Assembly: GCA_041656295.1 (NCBI GenBank)
Contig: JBBADV010000012.1
Location: 1-64,000 of the forward strand
Reading direction: 5' to 3'
Source: Kiritimatiellales bacterium
GTDB lineage: Bacteria > Verrucomicrobiota > Kiritimatiellia > Kiritimatiellales > Tichowtungiaceae
Length of the DNA: 64,000 nucleotides
Shown here piece by piece: positions 8,759 through 17,985 of the stretch (its first letter is position 1; each line of letters starts with the position of its first letter). Made by a program: the position numbers and the translations under genes. The notes under the pieces were generated by a model that saw only the letters and a program-made list of their open reading frames with translations, searched no databases and had not been told where the DNA came from.

Positions 8759-10021
8759 TTAGACGCGTTCAGAAAGAACGTCAGCTTCATATTTTTCCAT
8801 ATCAGCGATCCAGTCAGATCCCACCGGTACGCCGGCTTTTTCACACAGCATATCCCATACGGCAGCAAACGGCATCGATTTAAATTCTTCCATCAAGGCC
8901 AGCCGCTGCGCATTTTTCCTGGCGGCTTCATAATTTTTAAGCTGTTTTGTCGGATCAAGCATCGCATACAGGATCGCTTTGCGCGCCGCACGCGTACCGA
9001 TGACGTAAGCACCGATGCGGTTAATAGACGCATCGAAAAAGTCAAGCGCGAGAATTACGCGATCCCACGCGTTGCCGCGCTGAATTTCGAGAAACACATT
9101 TTTCAGATCATCGTTAAAAATTACAACGTGATCAGAATCCCACCGGATCGGCCGGCTGACGTGCAGCAGAATCTGATCCATGAATTGCAGGTGGCTTGAA
9201 AGTTTATCGTGAATCGTTTCCGTCGGGTGGAAATGTCCCATGTCCATTGTCAAACCCATGCCGCGATTGATTGCGTAATCAGAACAGAATTCAGCAGACG
9301 CAACCACATATTCTTCGGAGCCGATGCCGAACAGCTTGCTTTCGATAAAATCGACGCATTGTGTGCGGTCAATCGATTTGTCCGCCATGATTTCATCGTA
9401 TGCCGCAATCATCCGCCGGCGCGGTGCCCAGCGATCCGCGGGGAAATCTTTGGCGCCGTCCGGCGTCCACCAATTGACATAACACGGCGAGCCCTGATTC
9501 TCTGCCATTGCCTGTGCAATCTTGCGCGTCGCTTTACCGTGCCGGATCCAGAATGCGCGAATATCATCATTTTGATTTGATAACGTAAACCCGTCTTCCG
9601 CTTTCGGATGAGCAAAAAACGTCGGATTAAAATCAAGGCAGATATTTTTTTCTTTTGCCCAGTCCATCCACTGCCGGAAACATTCCGGAGTCATCTGATC
9701 GCGATCAACAAATTGATCTGTTTCAGAATAGCACGCATGCACGTTCACGCGTTGTGCACCGGGAATCAGCGCCATCGCTTTTTCAATATCTGCGCGCGCT
9801 TCCTTGCCGTTACGGGCACGACCCGGATAATTGCCAGTGGTCATAATGCCGCCGCCGGAAAGTCCGTCCGGCTTCGTTTCAAAACCGGTGATATCATCAC
9901 TTTGCCAGCAGTGCAGAGAAATCGGCAGCTTCAATGCCGCATCGATTACCGCATCCGTATCAATCCCGAATTGAGCATAACGCTCCTCCGCAAGCTTATA
10001 CACTTTTTCTATATGTTTCAT
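8759..10021 (-). CDS. rhaA: L-rhamnose isomerase
   Basis: This 420-residue TIM-barrel isomerase converts L-rhamnose to L-rhamnulose, the first committed step of rhamnose breakdown. Family features are the N-terminal SLHCWQSDDITGFE, VNVHACYSETDQFVDRD, and the metal-site stretch CLDFNPTFFAHPKA, with MDMGHFHPTETIHDKL and SDHVVIFNDDLKN further on. AGGAGG stands just before the ATG at 10021. It is the first gene of the operon rhaA, rhaM, aldolase, rhaB. Confidence 0.94.
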   Translation of the reverse strand: MKHIEKVYKLAEERYAQFGIDTDAVIDAALKLPISLHCWQSDDITGFETKPDGLSGGGIMTTGNYPGRARNGKEARADIEKAMALIPGAQRVNVHACYSETDQFVDRDQMTPECFRQWMDWAKEKNICLDFNPTFFAHPKAEDGFTLSNQNDDIRAFWIRHGKATRKIAQAMAENQGSPCYVNWWTPDGAKDFPADRWAPRRRMIAAYDEIMADKSIDRTQCVDFIESKLFGIGSEEYVVASAEFCSDYAINRGMGLTMDMGHFHPTETIHDKLSSHLQFMDQILLHVSRPIRWDSDHVVIFNDDLKNVFLEIQRGNAWDRVILALDFFDASINRIGAYVIGTRAARKAILYAMLDPTKQLKNYEAARKNAQRLALMEEFKSMPFAAVWDMLCEKAGVPVGSDWIADMEKYEADVLSERV

Positions 10022-10234
10022 TTACTCCTCCTGTTCATTTCCAAAACAGTACAAATATAATAAATCAGAAATTCCGGCACCTTAAACGCGAAGATGGAAG
10101 CTAGCATAATCACGCCAAAGAAAGCAATATTTTGGAGAGCCGTTTATCCGTTTATACCTGCGCAATCCGTAGTCAATTTTTACATTCCTGTAAATCCTGT
10201 AAAAAATTAAGCAGGAATCGGTGTATGCGCCGTA

Positions 10235-10525
10235 ATGAAAAATGTGATTGCCGGAATCTGTGCGTTCACGCACGATCGCGTTATGCTGAAAAAATTACAA
10301 CAACGCGATTATTTTAAAGACGCAATGCTGCCATTGCAGATGCATATCCGCGATCCGCAGCCGGAATTTCCGCTGCACACGTACGGCTTTGATGAGCTGG
10401 TTATCATTTTTCGCGGAACGGCGATTCATGAAGTAAACGGACAGTAACTATTTTTCGCGTCAGTTCCGCAAAATCACCGGTGGAACACCGCTGCGTTATC
10501 GCCGGAAAAACGAGATATTGTATTT
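10235..10525 (+). pseudogene. Internally deleted AraC/RhaS-type regulator
   Basis: The first 70 codons (10235-10447) read as the cupin sensor domain of a RhaS/RhaR-like activator, including the segment around EFPLHTYGFDELVII and GTAIHEVNGQ. The frame then stops. One base into that stop a second frame opens with NYFSRQFRKITGGTPLRYRR, the C-terminal signature of the AraC helix-turn-helix domain. The rest of a normal 270-290 residue protein, roughly 600 bp including the first helix-turn-helix, is missing at the junction near 10446-10449. It was presumably the rhamnose regulator, divergent from rhaA. Confidence 0.78.
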
Positions 10526-10669
10526 AGAAGCGATGAAATCCCCCGCGGCAGGCCATGAGAGATATCCGGTGCCGGGGTTCGATAAACATTTTATACATGC
10601 AATTGATTCGCCGCGCGTTTCCGGTATTATTTTGAGCATACACTTAAACCGCGATTCCGGAGACACATC

Positions 10670-11158
10670 ATGATTGTAGATCGCATTGAAAATTTTGCCG
10701 ACTACCCGTACGGCGACGCGTGGAACAAGGCGTTTGAATTTCTAAAAACATTGACGCCGGAAACTGAAACCAGACGCTATGAGCTGCTGGGTGATGACCT
10801 TTACGTGATGGTGGACAGCTATGAAACAAAAGCGCGCTCCGCCGCAAAACTGGAAACGCATGCAAAATATATCGATATTCAATTCATGATCGACAAAGAA
10901 GAAGTCCATGAGATACATTCGGCGCTCACCCTTTCAGCGCAAACGCCGTATGACCCAGAAAAAGACGTGTCGTTTTTCTATCTGCCGGAATTTTCTTCAT
11001 CGCTCATCACACTGCGCACCGGAGAATTCGCTGTCTATTTTCCGCAAGACGCGCACATGCCCTGCCTCATGTCCGGTGATACACCGCAACGTATCAAAAA
11101 AGCCGTTGTGAAAATCAAAACAGAACTGATGCACACCGGATTCCGGCTGAAACATTAA
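10670..11158 (+). CDS. YhcH/YjgK/YiaL family protein
   Basis: This 162-residue cytoplasmic protein belongs to the YhcH/YjgK/YiaL (EbgC-like) cupin family, found in sugar and sialic acid catabolic operons and thought to act on sugar anomers or related steps. Recognisable are the central ETHAKYIDIQFMIDKEE and the metal-site stretch FAVYFPQDAHMPCLM. GGAG lies about 8 bases before the ATG. It follows the regulator remnant and faces away from the rhamnose operon. Its substrate cannot be assigned: it could serve rhamnose or the amino-sugar locus further along. Confidence 0.82.
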   Translation: MIVDRIENFADYPYGDAWNKAFEFLKTLTPETETRRYELLGDDLYVMVDSYETKARSAAKLETHAKYIDIQFMIDKEEVHEIHSALTLSAQTPYDPEKDVSFFYLPEFSSSLITLRTGEFAVYFPQDAHMPCLMSGDTPQRIKKAVVKIKTELMHTGFRLKH

Positions 11159-11239
11159 ATGCAGGAAGCAACCGATCTTTAGACCTTCGCCCAGAATTAA
11201 GCGGAGAGAAGGTTGTCGACCATTTTCCCGCCCTGCAAA

Positions 11240-13060
11240 TTATTCGCCTGCTATCAATGCTGCAACGCGCGCGGCGAACTGCACCGGATTTTCAACTTTC
11301 GAACCTTCGGCGACATACGCGAGATCGCGCAGCAGTTCGATGTTTTCAACGATTTTCGGATTCTCTTTATCTTCTTCGTACATCGTCTGTACCGCTTTTA
11401 CCGCCGGATGGTTCGGATTCAGCTCAAGCACGCGGTTCTGTTCCGGTACCGGCTGTCCCATGCGGCGCATCATCGCTTCAATGTGCGGACTCATGCTGTA
11501 TTCATCTCCCACCAGCACTGCCGGACTCTCTTTCAGGCGTGCCGATAGTTTTACTTCGCTGATACCGCTCAGTTTTTCTTTCGCGAATTCGAGAAAATTC
11601 TTAAATTTTTTCTTTTCAGTTTTCAGCTCCTTTTCATTGCCGGCCTCGCCTTTATTCGCCGCTTTGAATTTTTTGCCCTTATATTCACCGAGCGGCGGAA
11701 TTACAAATTCGTCGATCGGATCGAGCATAAACAGAACTTCCCATTCTTTCGCTTTATAGCTTTCAATGAACGGGGAGTTTTCAGCAAGCGCACGGCGTTC
11801 GGCGGCGAGATAAATAATTTCGTTCTGCTCCGTGTTCATACTCTCAACATAATCGGCAAACGAACGCATTTCGCCGGCAGCGGCAGCGGTGGATTCAAAC
11901 AGCAGCAGGTCGGCAATTTTTTCGCGATTTTCATAATCGCTCTGCAGTCCCTCTTTCAGCATTGCACCGAATTCGGCAAAAAACGCCAGATATTTTTTAT
12001 AATCCCTCAATTTCAGCTCACCGAGCGTCTTCAGAATGCGCGACGTCAGATTTTTCCTGATTTTATCCAGTTGCGGGTTTTCCTGTAGAATTTCACGCGA
12101 TACATTCAGCGGCAGATCCGACGCGTCCACCACACCTTTCACAAAACGCAGATACGCCGGCAGCAGATTATCGAATTCGTTACTGATGAAAACGCGCTGA
12201 ATATACAGATTCAAATGCGCTTTGTACTCATTCGTCATCAGCATATCGAACGGCTTTTTCTCCGGAATAAACAGCAGCGCACGGAATTCGATCGCGCCCT
12301 CCGCATTATAGTGAATCACCTCGGCCGGGTCACTGAAGTCGTGTGAAATCAGCTTATAGAATTCGGTGTACTCGTCCGGCGTAATTTCATCTTTCGCACG
12401 CAGCCAGATTGCTTTCTGCGAATTCACCGTTTCGTCGCCGAGCTTCACCGGATATTCGACAAAATCCGAAAACTTTTTCACCAGCGCACGCAGCCGGTAC
12501 TCTTCCAGAAACTCCGCCGCATCCTCTTTCAGATACAGTGTAATATCTGTTCCACGCGCCTCACGCACCCCCTCTGAAATCGTAAATGTACCGGTGCCTT
12601 CAGACTCCCAGCGCACCGCCGGTTTGTCGTGCATTTTTGACTCCACCGTCACACGATCCGCTACCATAAACGATGAATAAAAGCCGACACCGAACTGACC
12701 AATCAGGTCGGGATGGTCTTTCACACCCTCTTCCCTCAACTTCGCCAGAAATGTTTTCGTGCCGGAGTGTGCAATCGTACCGAGACTCTGGACTACCGCC
12801 GCTTCATCCATGCCGATCCCGTTATCGGAAACCGTCAGCGTCTTTGCCTCCTTGTCAATCTTCAGCTGCACGCCCCAGTCGCTATCGCCATCCAGCAGCG
12901 ATGTATTCTTCAACGACTCAAACCGGATTTTATCAATCGCATCCACCGCGTTACTGATCAGTTCGCGCAGAAATATTTCACGGTGCGAATAGAGTGAGTG
13001 CGTAATCAGGTGCAGCAGTTGCGACAGTTCTGTTTTAAACTCCATCTGTTTTTCAGCCAT
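11240..13060 (-). CDS. htpG: Chaperone protein HtpG (Hsp90)
   Basis: This 606-residue cytosolic Hsp90 homologue has the GHKL ATPase start (LIHLITHSLYSHREIFLRELISN-type, with SNAVDAIDKIRF), the ATP-lid motifs DNGIGM and GQFGVGFYSSFMVAD, the middle-domain PLNVSREILQENP and the C-terminal dimerisation region. Length is normal for HtpG. GGAGG precedes the ATG at 13060. It is flanked by repeats on the upstream side and appears to be monocistronic. Confidence 0.96.
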   Translation of the reverse strand: MAEKQMEFKTELSQLLHLITHSLYSHREIFLRELISNAVDAIDKIRFESLKNTSLLDGDSDWGVQLKIDKEAKTLTVSDNGIGMDEAAVVQSLGTIAHSGTKTFLAKLREEGVKDHPDLIGQFGVGFYSSFMVADRVTVESKMHDKPAVRWESEGTGTFTISEGVREARGTDITLYLKEDAAEFLEEYRLRALVKKFSDFVEYPVKLGDETVNSQKAIWLRAKDEITPDEYTEFYKLISHDFSDPAEVIHYNAEGAIEFRALLFIPEKKPFDMLMTNEYKAHLNLYIQRVFISNEFDNLLPAYLRFVKGVVDASDLPLNVSREILQENPQLDKIRKNLTSRILKTLGELKLRDYKKYLAFFAEFGAMLKEGLQSDYENREKIADLLLFESTAAAAGEMRSFADYVESMNTEQNEIIYLAAERRALAENSPFIESYKAKEWEVLFMLDPIDEFVIPPLGEYKGKKFKAANKGEAGNEKELKTEKKKFKNFLEFAKEKLSGISEVKLSARLKESPAVLVGDEYSMSPHIEAMMRRMGQPVPEQNRVLELNPNHPAVKAVQTMYEEDKENPKIVENIELLRDLAYVAEGSKVENPVQFAARVAALIAGE

Positions 13061-13189
13061 GACAATTCCTCCAGTTAAAATTCAGCCGGACAGGATAGGA
13101 ATTTTCCGGCGGCGGGAAAGCAAAATTTTATCGTGAGCGTGCCGGCCTGCCCTGCGCAGACAGGAATGTCTGCGCCACCGATGCAAACA
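13061..13189. repeat. Intergenic palindrome family member
   Basis: This spacer holds GCAGACAGGAATGTCTGC (about 13156-13173), the same inner hairpin that recurs beside hpt at 31216-31420. No gene is visible here. Confidence 0.5.
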
Positions 13190-15112
13190 TCATTTACCGG
13201 CAGACAAACGGTCGGCTTCTTCCAGCCAGCGGCTTTCGAGAGCAGCGAGTTTCTGGATGACGGCGGCAAGTTCAATATTGAGCGCGGTGTAATCGGCAAG
13301 CGGATCGCCGGCGGAAAGTTTTTTGAATAACAACTGCTGCTCGGCGTGCAACTTCTCCATTTCAGCATCCATTATCCGCAGTCCTTTCTGTGCCTCGCGC
13401 TCCTGTGCGCGCTGCACGCGCGATTCCCTGCCTTTGGCAGGAAGCACGGAGGTATCAGTTGCCGGTTTCCGGTTCACAGGCCCGGAACTGCTTGATTTTG
13501 AATTTCCGCTTTCAAGTTTCTCTAAATAATAGTCGTATCCGCCGGCATAACCGGTAACGCCGGCAGGTGTCATGGCAATAATCCGTTCGGCCGTGTTGCG
13601 CACAAAGGTGACATCGTGACTGACAAGACACACGGTACCGGAATAGTCACGGACAGCTTTTTCGAGCGCTTCGCGTCCGTGAATGTCGAGATTGCTGGTC
13701 GGTTCATCGAGCAGCAGAAAATTGGGCGGATTGATAAAGATACGCGCAAAAGCGAGCCGGATTTTTTCACCGCCGCTCAGCACCCCGGCCGGCTTGGTCA
13801 CCGCGTCGCCTGAAAACCCGAAGGATCCAAGCAGGCCGCGCACGTCACGCTCCGGAACCGCCGGATTGGCTTCGCGTACGATATTCAGCAGCGATTTTTC
13901 TGCCGGCATGGTTTCTGCAAAATCCTGCGACTGATAACCGATAACCACGTTGTGCCCGAGTCTCCGCACGCCTTCCTGCACCGGCAGTGTTCCGGCGAGG
14001 AGGCGCAGCAGTGTGGTTTTTCCCATGCCGTTGAAGCCGACCAGCGCAACTTTTTCGCCGGCATTAATTTCGAGGGTTACGCCGGAAAAAACCCGGCACC
14101 GGCCGTCATAGGAAAACCCGGCGTTTTCAAGTGCAATAATATGTGCGCCGCAACGCGGCGGCGGCGGAATCCGCAGTTTAGAAAGATCCGGCGCTGCCGC
14201 CGGCGCTTTAACAGCCTCGAGTTTTTCGAGCATTTTTATACGGCTCTGTACCTGTGCCGCTTTGGTCGCTTTGGCGCGAAACCGGTTGATAAAACGTTCG
14301 AGATGTTCTTTCTGCTCCTGATAATTCCGGTACGCCGTCTCCTGCTGTTCACGGCGCTGCCCGCGCTCTTTACGGTAATAAGCATAACCGCCGGAATATT
14401 TAGTTGCATTGCCGCCGGCAATTTCGAGCGTGCGGTCGGTAAGCGACTCGAGCAGATAGCGGTCGTGCGAAATCAGCAGCATCGTGCCTTCGAATGAGCG
14501 CAGAAAACGCTGCAGCCATTCAACGGCCGGCAGATCGAGATAGTTCGACGGCTCGTCGAGCAGCAGAATGTCCGGGCGTGCGCTGAGTGTGCGTACCAGT
14601 TCGGCGCGCATCTGCCATCCGCCGCTGAATGAACGGAACGGACGATCAAACTCGCTCTCTTTAAAGCCGACCCCGCTGAGCGCGGCTTCGGCGCGTGCTT
14701 TAATGTCATACCCGCCGAGATGCTCAAACTCGTACTGCAGATCGCCGATCCGGCGCAGTGCAATCTCTTTTTCATGCTCCGCAACGGCGGATAAATTATG
14801 TTCGAGCCGGTGAACTTCAGCGGCGATCGTTTTCAGCTCCGGAATCGCATCGACGGCATACTCCAGCAGCGAACCCTCCTGCGCGTATGCGTGCAGCTGC
14901 TGATGTAAATGGCCGGGCCGTATATTTTTCGGCAGGCTCACCTCGCCGGCATCCGGCGACAGTTCGCCGGTAATCAAGGCAAACAGGGTGCTTTTACCTG
15001 CGCCGTTCGGTCCGACCACGCCGACGCGCTCGCCGGAATGGATGCAGAACGAAACGCCGGAAAGCACCTCCTGTGTACCGAAGCGCTTGGTGACATTTTG
15101 AAAATCGATCAT
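13190..15112 (-). CDS. ABC-F family ATPase
   Basis: This 640-residue soluble protein has two ABC ATPase domains in one chain and no membrane segment, the hallmark of ABC-F translation factors that act at the ribosomal E site. Domain 1 has GPNGAGKST, signature FSGGWQMR and LLLDEPSNYLD; domain 2 has GFNGMGKTT, signature LSGGEKIRLAFA and LLLDEPTSNLD. An inter-domain linker (about 245-315) and a C-terminal charged coiled coil (about 540-640) complete the Uup/YdiF-like layout. It may be a housekeeping factor or confer antibiotic resistance; the sequence does not decide. Confidence 0.9.
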   Translation of the reverse strand: MIDFQNVTKRFGTQEVLSGVSFCIHSGERVGVVGPNGAGKSTLFALITGELSPDAGEVSLPKNIRPGHLHQQLHAYAQEGSLLEYAVDAIPELKTIAAEVHRLEHNLSAVAEHEKEIALRRIGDLQYEFEHLGGYDIKARAEAALSGVGFKESEFDRPFRSFSGGWQMRAELVRTLSARPDILLLDEPSNYLDLPAVEWLQRFLRSFEGTMLLISHDRYLLESLTDRTLEIAGGNATKYSGGYAYYRKERGQRREQQETAYRNYQEQKEHLERFINRFRAKATKAAQVQSRIKMLEKLEAVKAPAAAPDLSKLRIPPPPRCGAHIIALENAGFSYDGRCRVFSGVTLEINAGEKVALVGFNGMGKTTLLRLLAGTLPVQEGVRRLGHNVVIGYQSQDFAETMPAEKSLLNIVREANPAVPERDVRGLLGSFGFSGDAVTKPAGVLSGGEKIRLAFARIFINPPNFLLLDEPTSNLDIHGREALEKAVRDYSGTVCLVSHDVTFVRNTAERIIAMTPAGVTGYAGGYDYYLEKLESGNSKSSSSGPVNRKPATDTSVLPAKGRESRVQRAQEREAQKGLRIMDAEMEKLHAEQQLLFKKLSAGDPLADYTALNIELAAVIQKLAALESRWLEEADRLSAGK

Positions 15113-15577
15113 GAAGCCGGGGAATGTACCGGTTCCTACAGAGTTTGGAAACCTAAACCACTAACAGGTGCAAATGAGCGCGAATATCATGGCGTGCGTG
15201 TTCGGAACAAGGCAGGCGGGATGCCTGCGGTACGTACCGCCGCCGTCCCGGCGGCCTTGCCGGATCAGGTGGAACGCGACCGCCTGCCCTGAATTTATCG
15301 AAAGGTCGGGTACATTTTTTTCCTGTGACGGACAAATAAGCGTGCGCGACGCACCCGCTCCACCTTTGCGGGAAAAATCTTTCCAAAGTCTGGAAGCCTG
15401 TTACACTGTTTCCCGTTCCGGCAACCATGTCGGAAATGAAATAAGGAATGCTAGTCGTCAGAGAGATTGTGTAAGCCGTTGATAACCAAGCGACCCGATG
15501 CTATTTTTTGTAATTCAATATTCCGGTCTTCACAAATTCAGTGACGGGTAATATTATGTTGGGATAAGGAAATCAAA
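15113..15577. other. 465-base spacer with palindromes, no gene
   Basis: The spacer holds GGCAGGCGGGATGCCTGC (about 15213-15230) followed by a GCGGTACGTACCGC palindrome and a CCGCCGTCCCGGCGG hairpin. Base composition changes from GC-rich to AT-rich towards 15500. I see no coding frame. The change marks the edge of the AT-rich segment that carries the next gene. Confidence 0.55.
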
Positions 15578-16234
15578 ATGGATACTCTAGTGGTAGAAAA
15601 CCCCAAGCTTGAAATTTCCGGTGATATTTTACGCATACTTAATAAAGCAGATGTCCGTGAGGTAAAAATTTCCGAGATTACCCATTTAGGATGGCAAGCT
15701 GTCGAGGTAAAGTACAGCATGGGCGGAAACACACACGAAGCCAATATCGCCTTAGTAACTGAAGCAATGCTAAAAGAAAATCAGATCCTATCACTTTACT
15801 GGTTCCCTCGTATGTTTGGTCGTTTTTACAATACGTCAGAAAAAATAAGCACCCCCAGACAATTTTATATCAATCTGTGCGAGATGACTTGGGACAAACG
15901 TTACACACAACGAAAAAATGAATTAGATTCCATCGGCTATTTTGAGTATTTCGGAACGAAATTTTATTCTGACGGGCGTGTTTCGTTCCATGACGGAAGC
16001 ACTATAAATTTAATGGATATGCAATTTTCACGAATGGGACACCATCTAATGGCCAATAAAAAACCATCGGAAGGGTTCTTGAGTAAAATAAAATCACGAT
16101 TTAATGGCTATGGAATAGTTGATATGCAAATGGACACAGATGCCATGCGTCAATTGATAATTGATATTATCAATTTCGATTTCTTTACAATTTGGGGCCA
16201 AGGCTTTCTTCAAAGCAAGCCAACAAAAAAATAA
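15578..16234 (+). CDS. AT-rich orphan protein of unknown function
   Basis: I do not recognise this 218-residue protein. It has no signal peptide, no membrane segment and no obvious catalytic motif. It is mixed alpha/beta by eye, with an aromatic-rich middle (LYWFPRMFGRFYN) and an acidic, hydrophobic C-terminus (IIDIINFDFFTIW). AAGGAAA lies 6-12 bases before the ATG. Composition is clearly more AT-rich than flanking genes, and it is isolated between convergent or unrelated genes, consistent with horizontal gain. Confidence 0.55.
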   Translation: MDTLVVENPKLEISGDILRILNKADVREVKISEITHLGWQAVEVKYSMGGNTHEANIALVTEAMLKENQILSLYWFPRMFGRFYNTSEKISTPRQFYINLCEMTWDKRYTQRKNELDSIGYFEYFGTKFYSDGRVSFHDGSTINLMDMQFSRMGHHLMANKKPSEGFLSKIKSRFNGYGIVDMQMDTDAMRQLIIDIINFDFFTIWGQGFLQSKPTKK

Positions 16235-16303
16235 TCCCAATAATCGCATTCACTCTATCGCCGCCTCGGCGGCTCAGAGTGACGCTTAACGTTCGGCTCC
16301 GGA

Positions 16304-16635
16304 AGATGGACGAGAAACCGATAAAGTCGAAGTACAAAGCCCTTCATAGCGCTGTGCACACCTCAAATCTCGACTTCACCAGAAAGACGGCAGTGCCGGA
16401 TATCCCGACGACCAGATGGCGGGAGTGGCTGTTTGAGTCCCGGGATATCCCCGCATGGTCTGACGAGGTTGGATGCTCTCTGTCGCACATCCGGTCACTG
16501 ACCATGACTATGGATTTTGAACTCGGATCGGTTCGCATATTCAGAGGCAAACACTCTTCCGAGAAACGGATTACCGCAAGTGTCGAAACGCTCTTGACCA
16601 ATGATCGGGGCAAGCTCGCCGAACCTCAAGGCTGA
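16304..16635 (+). CDS. Doubtful short open frame
   Basis: A possible 110-residue protein begins MDEKPIKSKYKALHSAVHTS. It has no recognised motif and no ribosome site. The frame is bounded by GTTCGGC (about 16288) and GCCGAAC (about 16619), an inverted pair that made me consider a gene cassette, but no fold supports one. Codon use is intermediate between the AT-rich neighbour and the host. It may be a remnant carried in with the preceding gene. Confidence 0.25.
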
Positions 16636-16637
16636 CG

Positions 16638-17237
16638 TTACACAAAAAACTTCAATACCTCGTCGTGAATGGCAGCATGGTTTTCGGGAATAAACTGCAA
16701 AGCATGAATGCCGGCGACGCGGGCGGCGGCGATATTTTCGGGACGGTCGTCGATGAAGAAACATTGCCCGCCGGAAACGCCGAGCTGTGCGAGTACCTGC
16801 TGATAAATTTCCGGCTCCGGCTTGCGCGTTCCCATTTGATAGGAGAGAAACAGTCCCGTTGCGCTGTCGAAAAATTCCGGCCAGTTCCGCTCGATGGCGG
16901 AGACATGATATTCGGCGATGTTGCTGAGGGTGTAAACCGGCAGACCGCGCGCAATGGCATCCAGAAACAGCTGCCGGCCGGCACGGTTAAGCGTGAAAAT
17001 ATCGCGCCAGATATCGACCAGTGTTTCGACCGTCCACGATATTCCGTATGTCCGGTTTAAATAATCAATATAACATTGATCGCTGATCTCGCCGCGCTCA
17101 ACCGCATCGTATTGCTCAACGTCGTGTATCGACGGTTTTTCCGCCGGAAACCCGCCGGCGCGCATCCGCGCGTGAAATTGCTCCAGATCAAAATCAACCA
17201 GCACATTTCCAATGTCGAATAGAAAAACGTTTTTCAT
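16638..17237 (-). CDS. HAD-family sugar-phosphate phosphatase (YihX-like)
   Basis: This 199-residue HAD subfamily IA hydrolase has the nucleophile motif FDIGNVLVDFD (Asp8), motif II TLSN, the lysine motif GTRKPEPEIY and motif IV FFIDDRPENI. The Gly at the usual second Asp position in motif I is characteristic of the YihX-like branch, which releases phosphate from alpha-D-glucose-1-phosphate and similar substrates. It stands alone, convergent with the preceding doubtful frame. The actual substrate is not determined. Confidence 0.85.
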   Translation of the reverse strand: MKNVFLFDIGNVLVDFDLEQFHARMRAGGFPAEKPSIHDVEQYDAVERGEISDQCYIDYLNRTYGISWTVETLVDIWRDIFTLNRAGRQLFLDAIARGLPVYTLSNIAEYHVSAIERNWPEFFDSATGLFLSYQMGTRKPEPEIYQQVLAQLGVSGGQCFFIDDRPENIAAARVAGIHALQFIPENHAAIHDEVLKFFV

Positions 17238-17326
17238 AAGCGACCGAGTAGAAACAATATTCCAGCGAAAAGAAAGCTCATTTACAGCTGTTTTTAGCTT
17301 TTGCAGAAAAATTCTTCCGGTAAAAT

Positions 17327-17518
17327 ATGAGCATGATTAAAAAGGTCATACAGCGGCAGCGTTTGCATGATGCTTCTGCAAAAAAGGATTCCGAATACTG
17401 GAAAAGCTGCACGCCGGAAGAGCGAATTGCAGCGGTTGAGTTGCTTCGAAAGGCATGGCATGGAACTTCAGTCAGACTTCAAAGAACTGCTCGGATTACT
17501 CAACGCCCACGGAGTTGA
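17327..17518 (+). CDS. Small partner of a nucleotidyltransferase
   Basis: This 63-residue protein begins MSMIKKVIQRQRLHDASAKK and contains EYWKSCTPEERIAAVELLRK. Small proteins with this W-x8-ERI-x-A-x-E-x-LR pattern often sit immediately upstream of minimal nucleotidyltransferases. Its end overlaps the next gene by about 59 bases in another frame. It may be an antitoxin-like partner; that role is inferred from arrangement. An alternative start is the ATG at 17333. Confidence 0.6.
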   Translation: MSMIKKVIQRQRLHDASAKKDSEYWKSCTPEERIAAVELLRKAWHGTSVRLQRTARITQRPRS

Positions 17519-17906
17519 ATATTTGATTGTCGGCGGATATGCATTGGCCTTTCACGGCGCGCCGCGATTTACCGGCGATCTTGATATCTTTATAAAAACA
17601 TCTCCGGTGAATGCCGGAAAAGTTCACGCTGCACTGAATGAATTCGGGTTCGATTCCGTCGGATTAAAGCCGGAAGATTTTGCTGCCGCCGATCAGGTGA
17701 TTCAGCTTGGCGTTCCGCCGGTACGCATTGATTTTGTCACTTCAATTGACGGTGTGAAATGGGAAGATGCGTGGACGGGGCGGGTTCCCGGCACATACGC
17801 CGGCGTACCGGTTCAGTTTCTTGGACGCACCGAATTCCTGCAGAATAAAAAAGTATCAGGCAGACTCAAAGATCTCGCCGATATTGAAGCACTCGGTGAA
17901 GAATAG
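17460..17906 (+). CDS. Minimal nucleotidyltransferase (toxin-antitoxin-like)
   Basis: This 148-residue protein shows the DNA polymerase beta-like nucleotidyltransferase motif GGYALAFHG (about 25-33) followed by TGDLDIFI, with metal-binding Asp40 and Asp42. The tail RLKDLADIEAL is shared by stand-alone nucleotidyltransferases of the AbiEii-like and DUF6036-like groups, some of which inactivate tRNA by adding nucleotides. It overlaps its small partner upstream. The start at 17460 keeps the motif at the family distance; a longer in-frame start lies inside the partner gene. Confidence 0.72.
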   Translation: MELQSDFKELLGLLNAHGVEYLIVGGYALAFHGAPRFTGDLDIFIKTSPVNAGKVHAALNEFGFDSVGLKPEDFAAADQVIQLGVPPVRIDFVTSIDGVKWEDAWTGRVPGTYAGVPVQFLGRTEFLQNKKVSGRLKDLADIEALGEE

Positions 17907-17985
17907 TTAGATTTTTTGCGGTTCTTCTTTCATCCGCGCAATATTCCATTAATCCTTTATTCCAATATTTCAGAAAGAGAGCTTT

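Noticed and set aside
16280..16645. Integron-like gene cassette bounded by TTAACGTTCGGC and GCCGAAC...GACGTTA
   Set aside because: No integrase is present, the ends do not fold into an attC-like site, and the core sequence does not match GTTRRRY at both ends.
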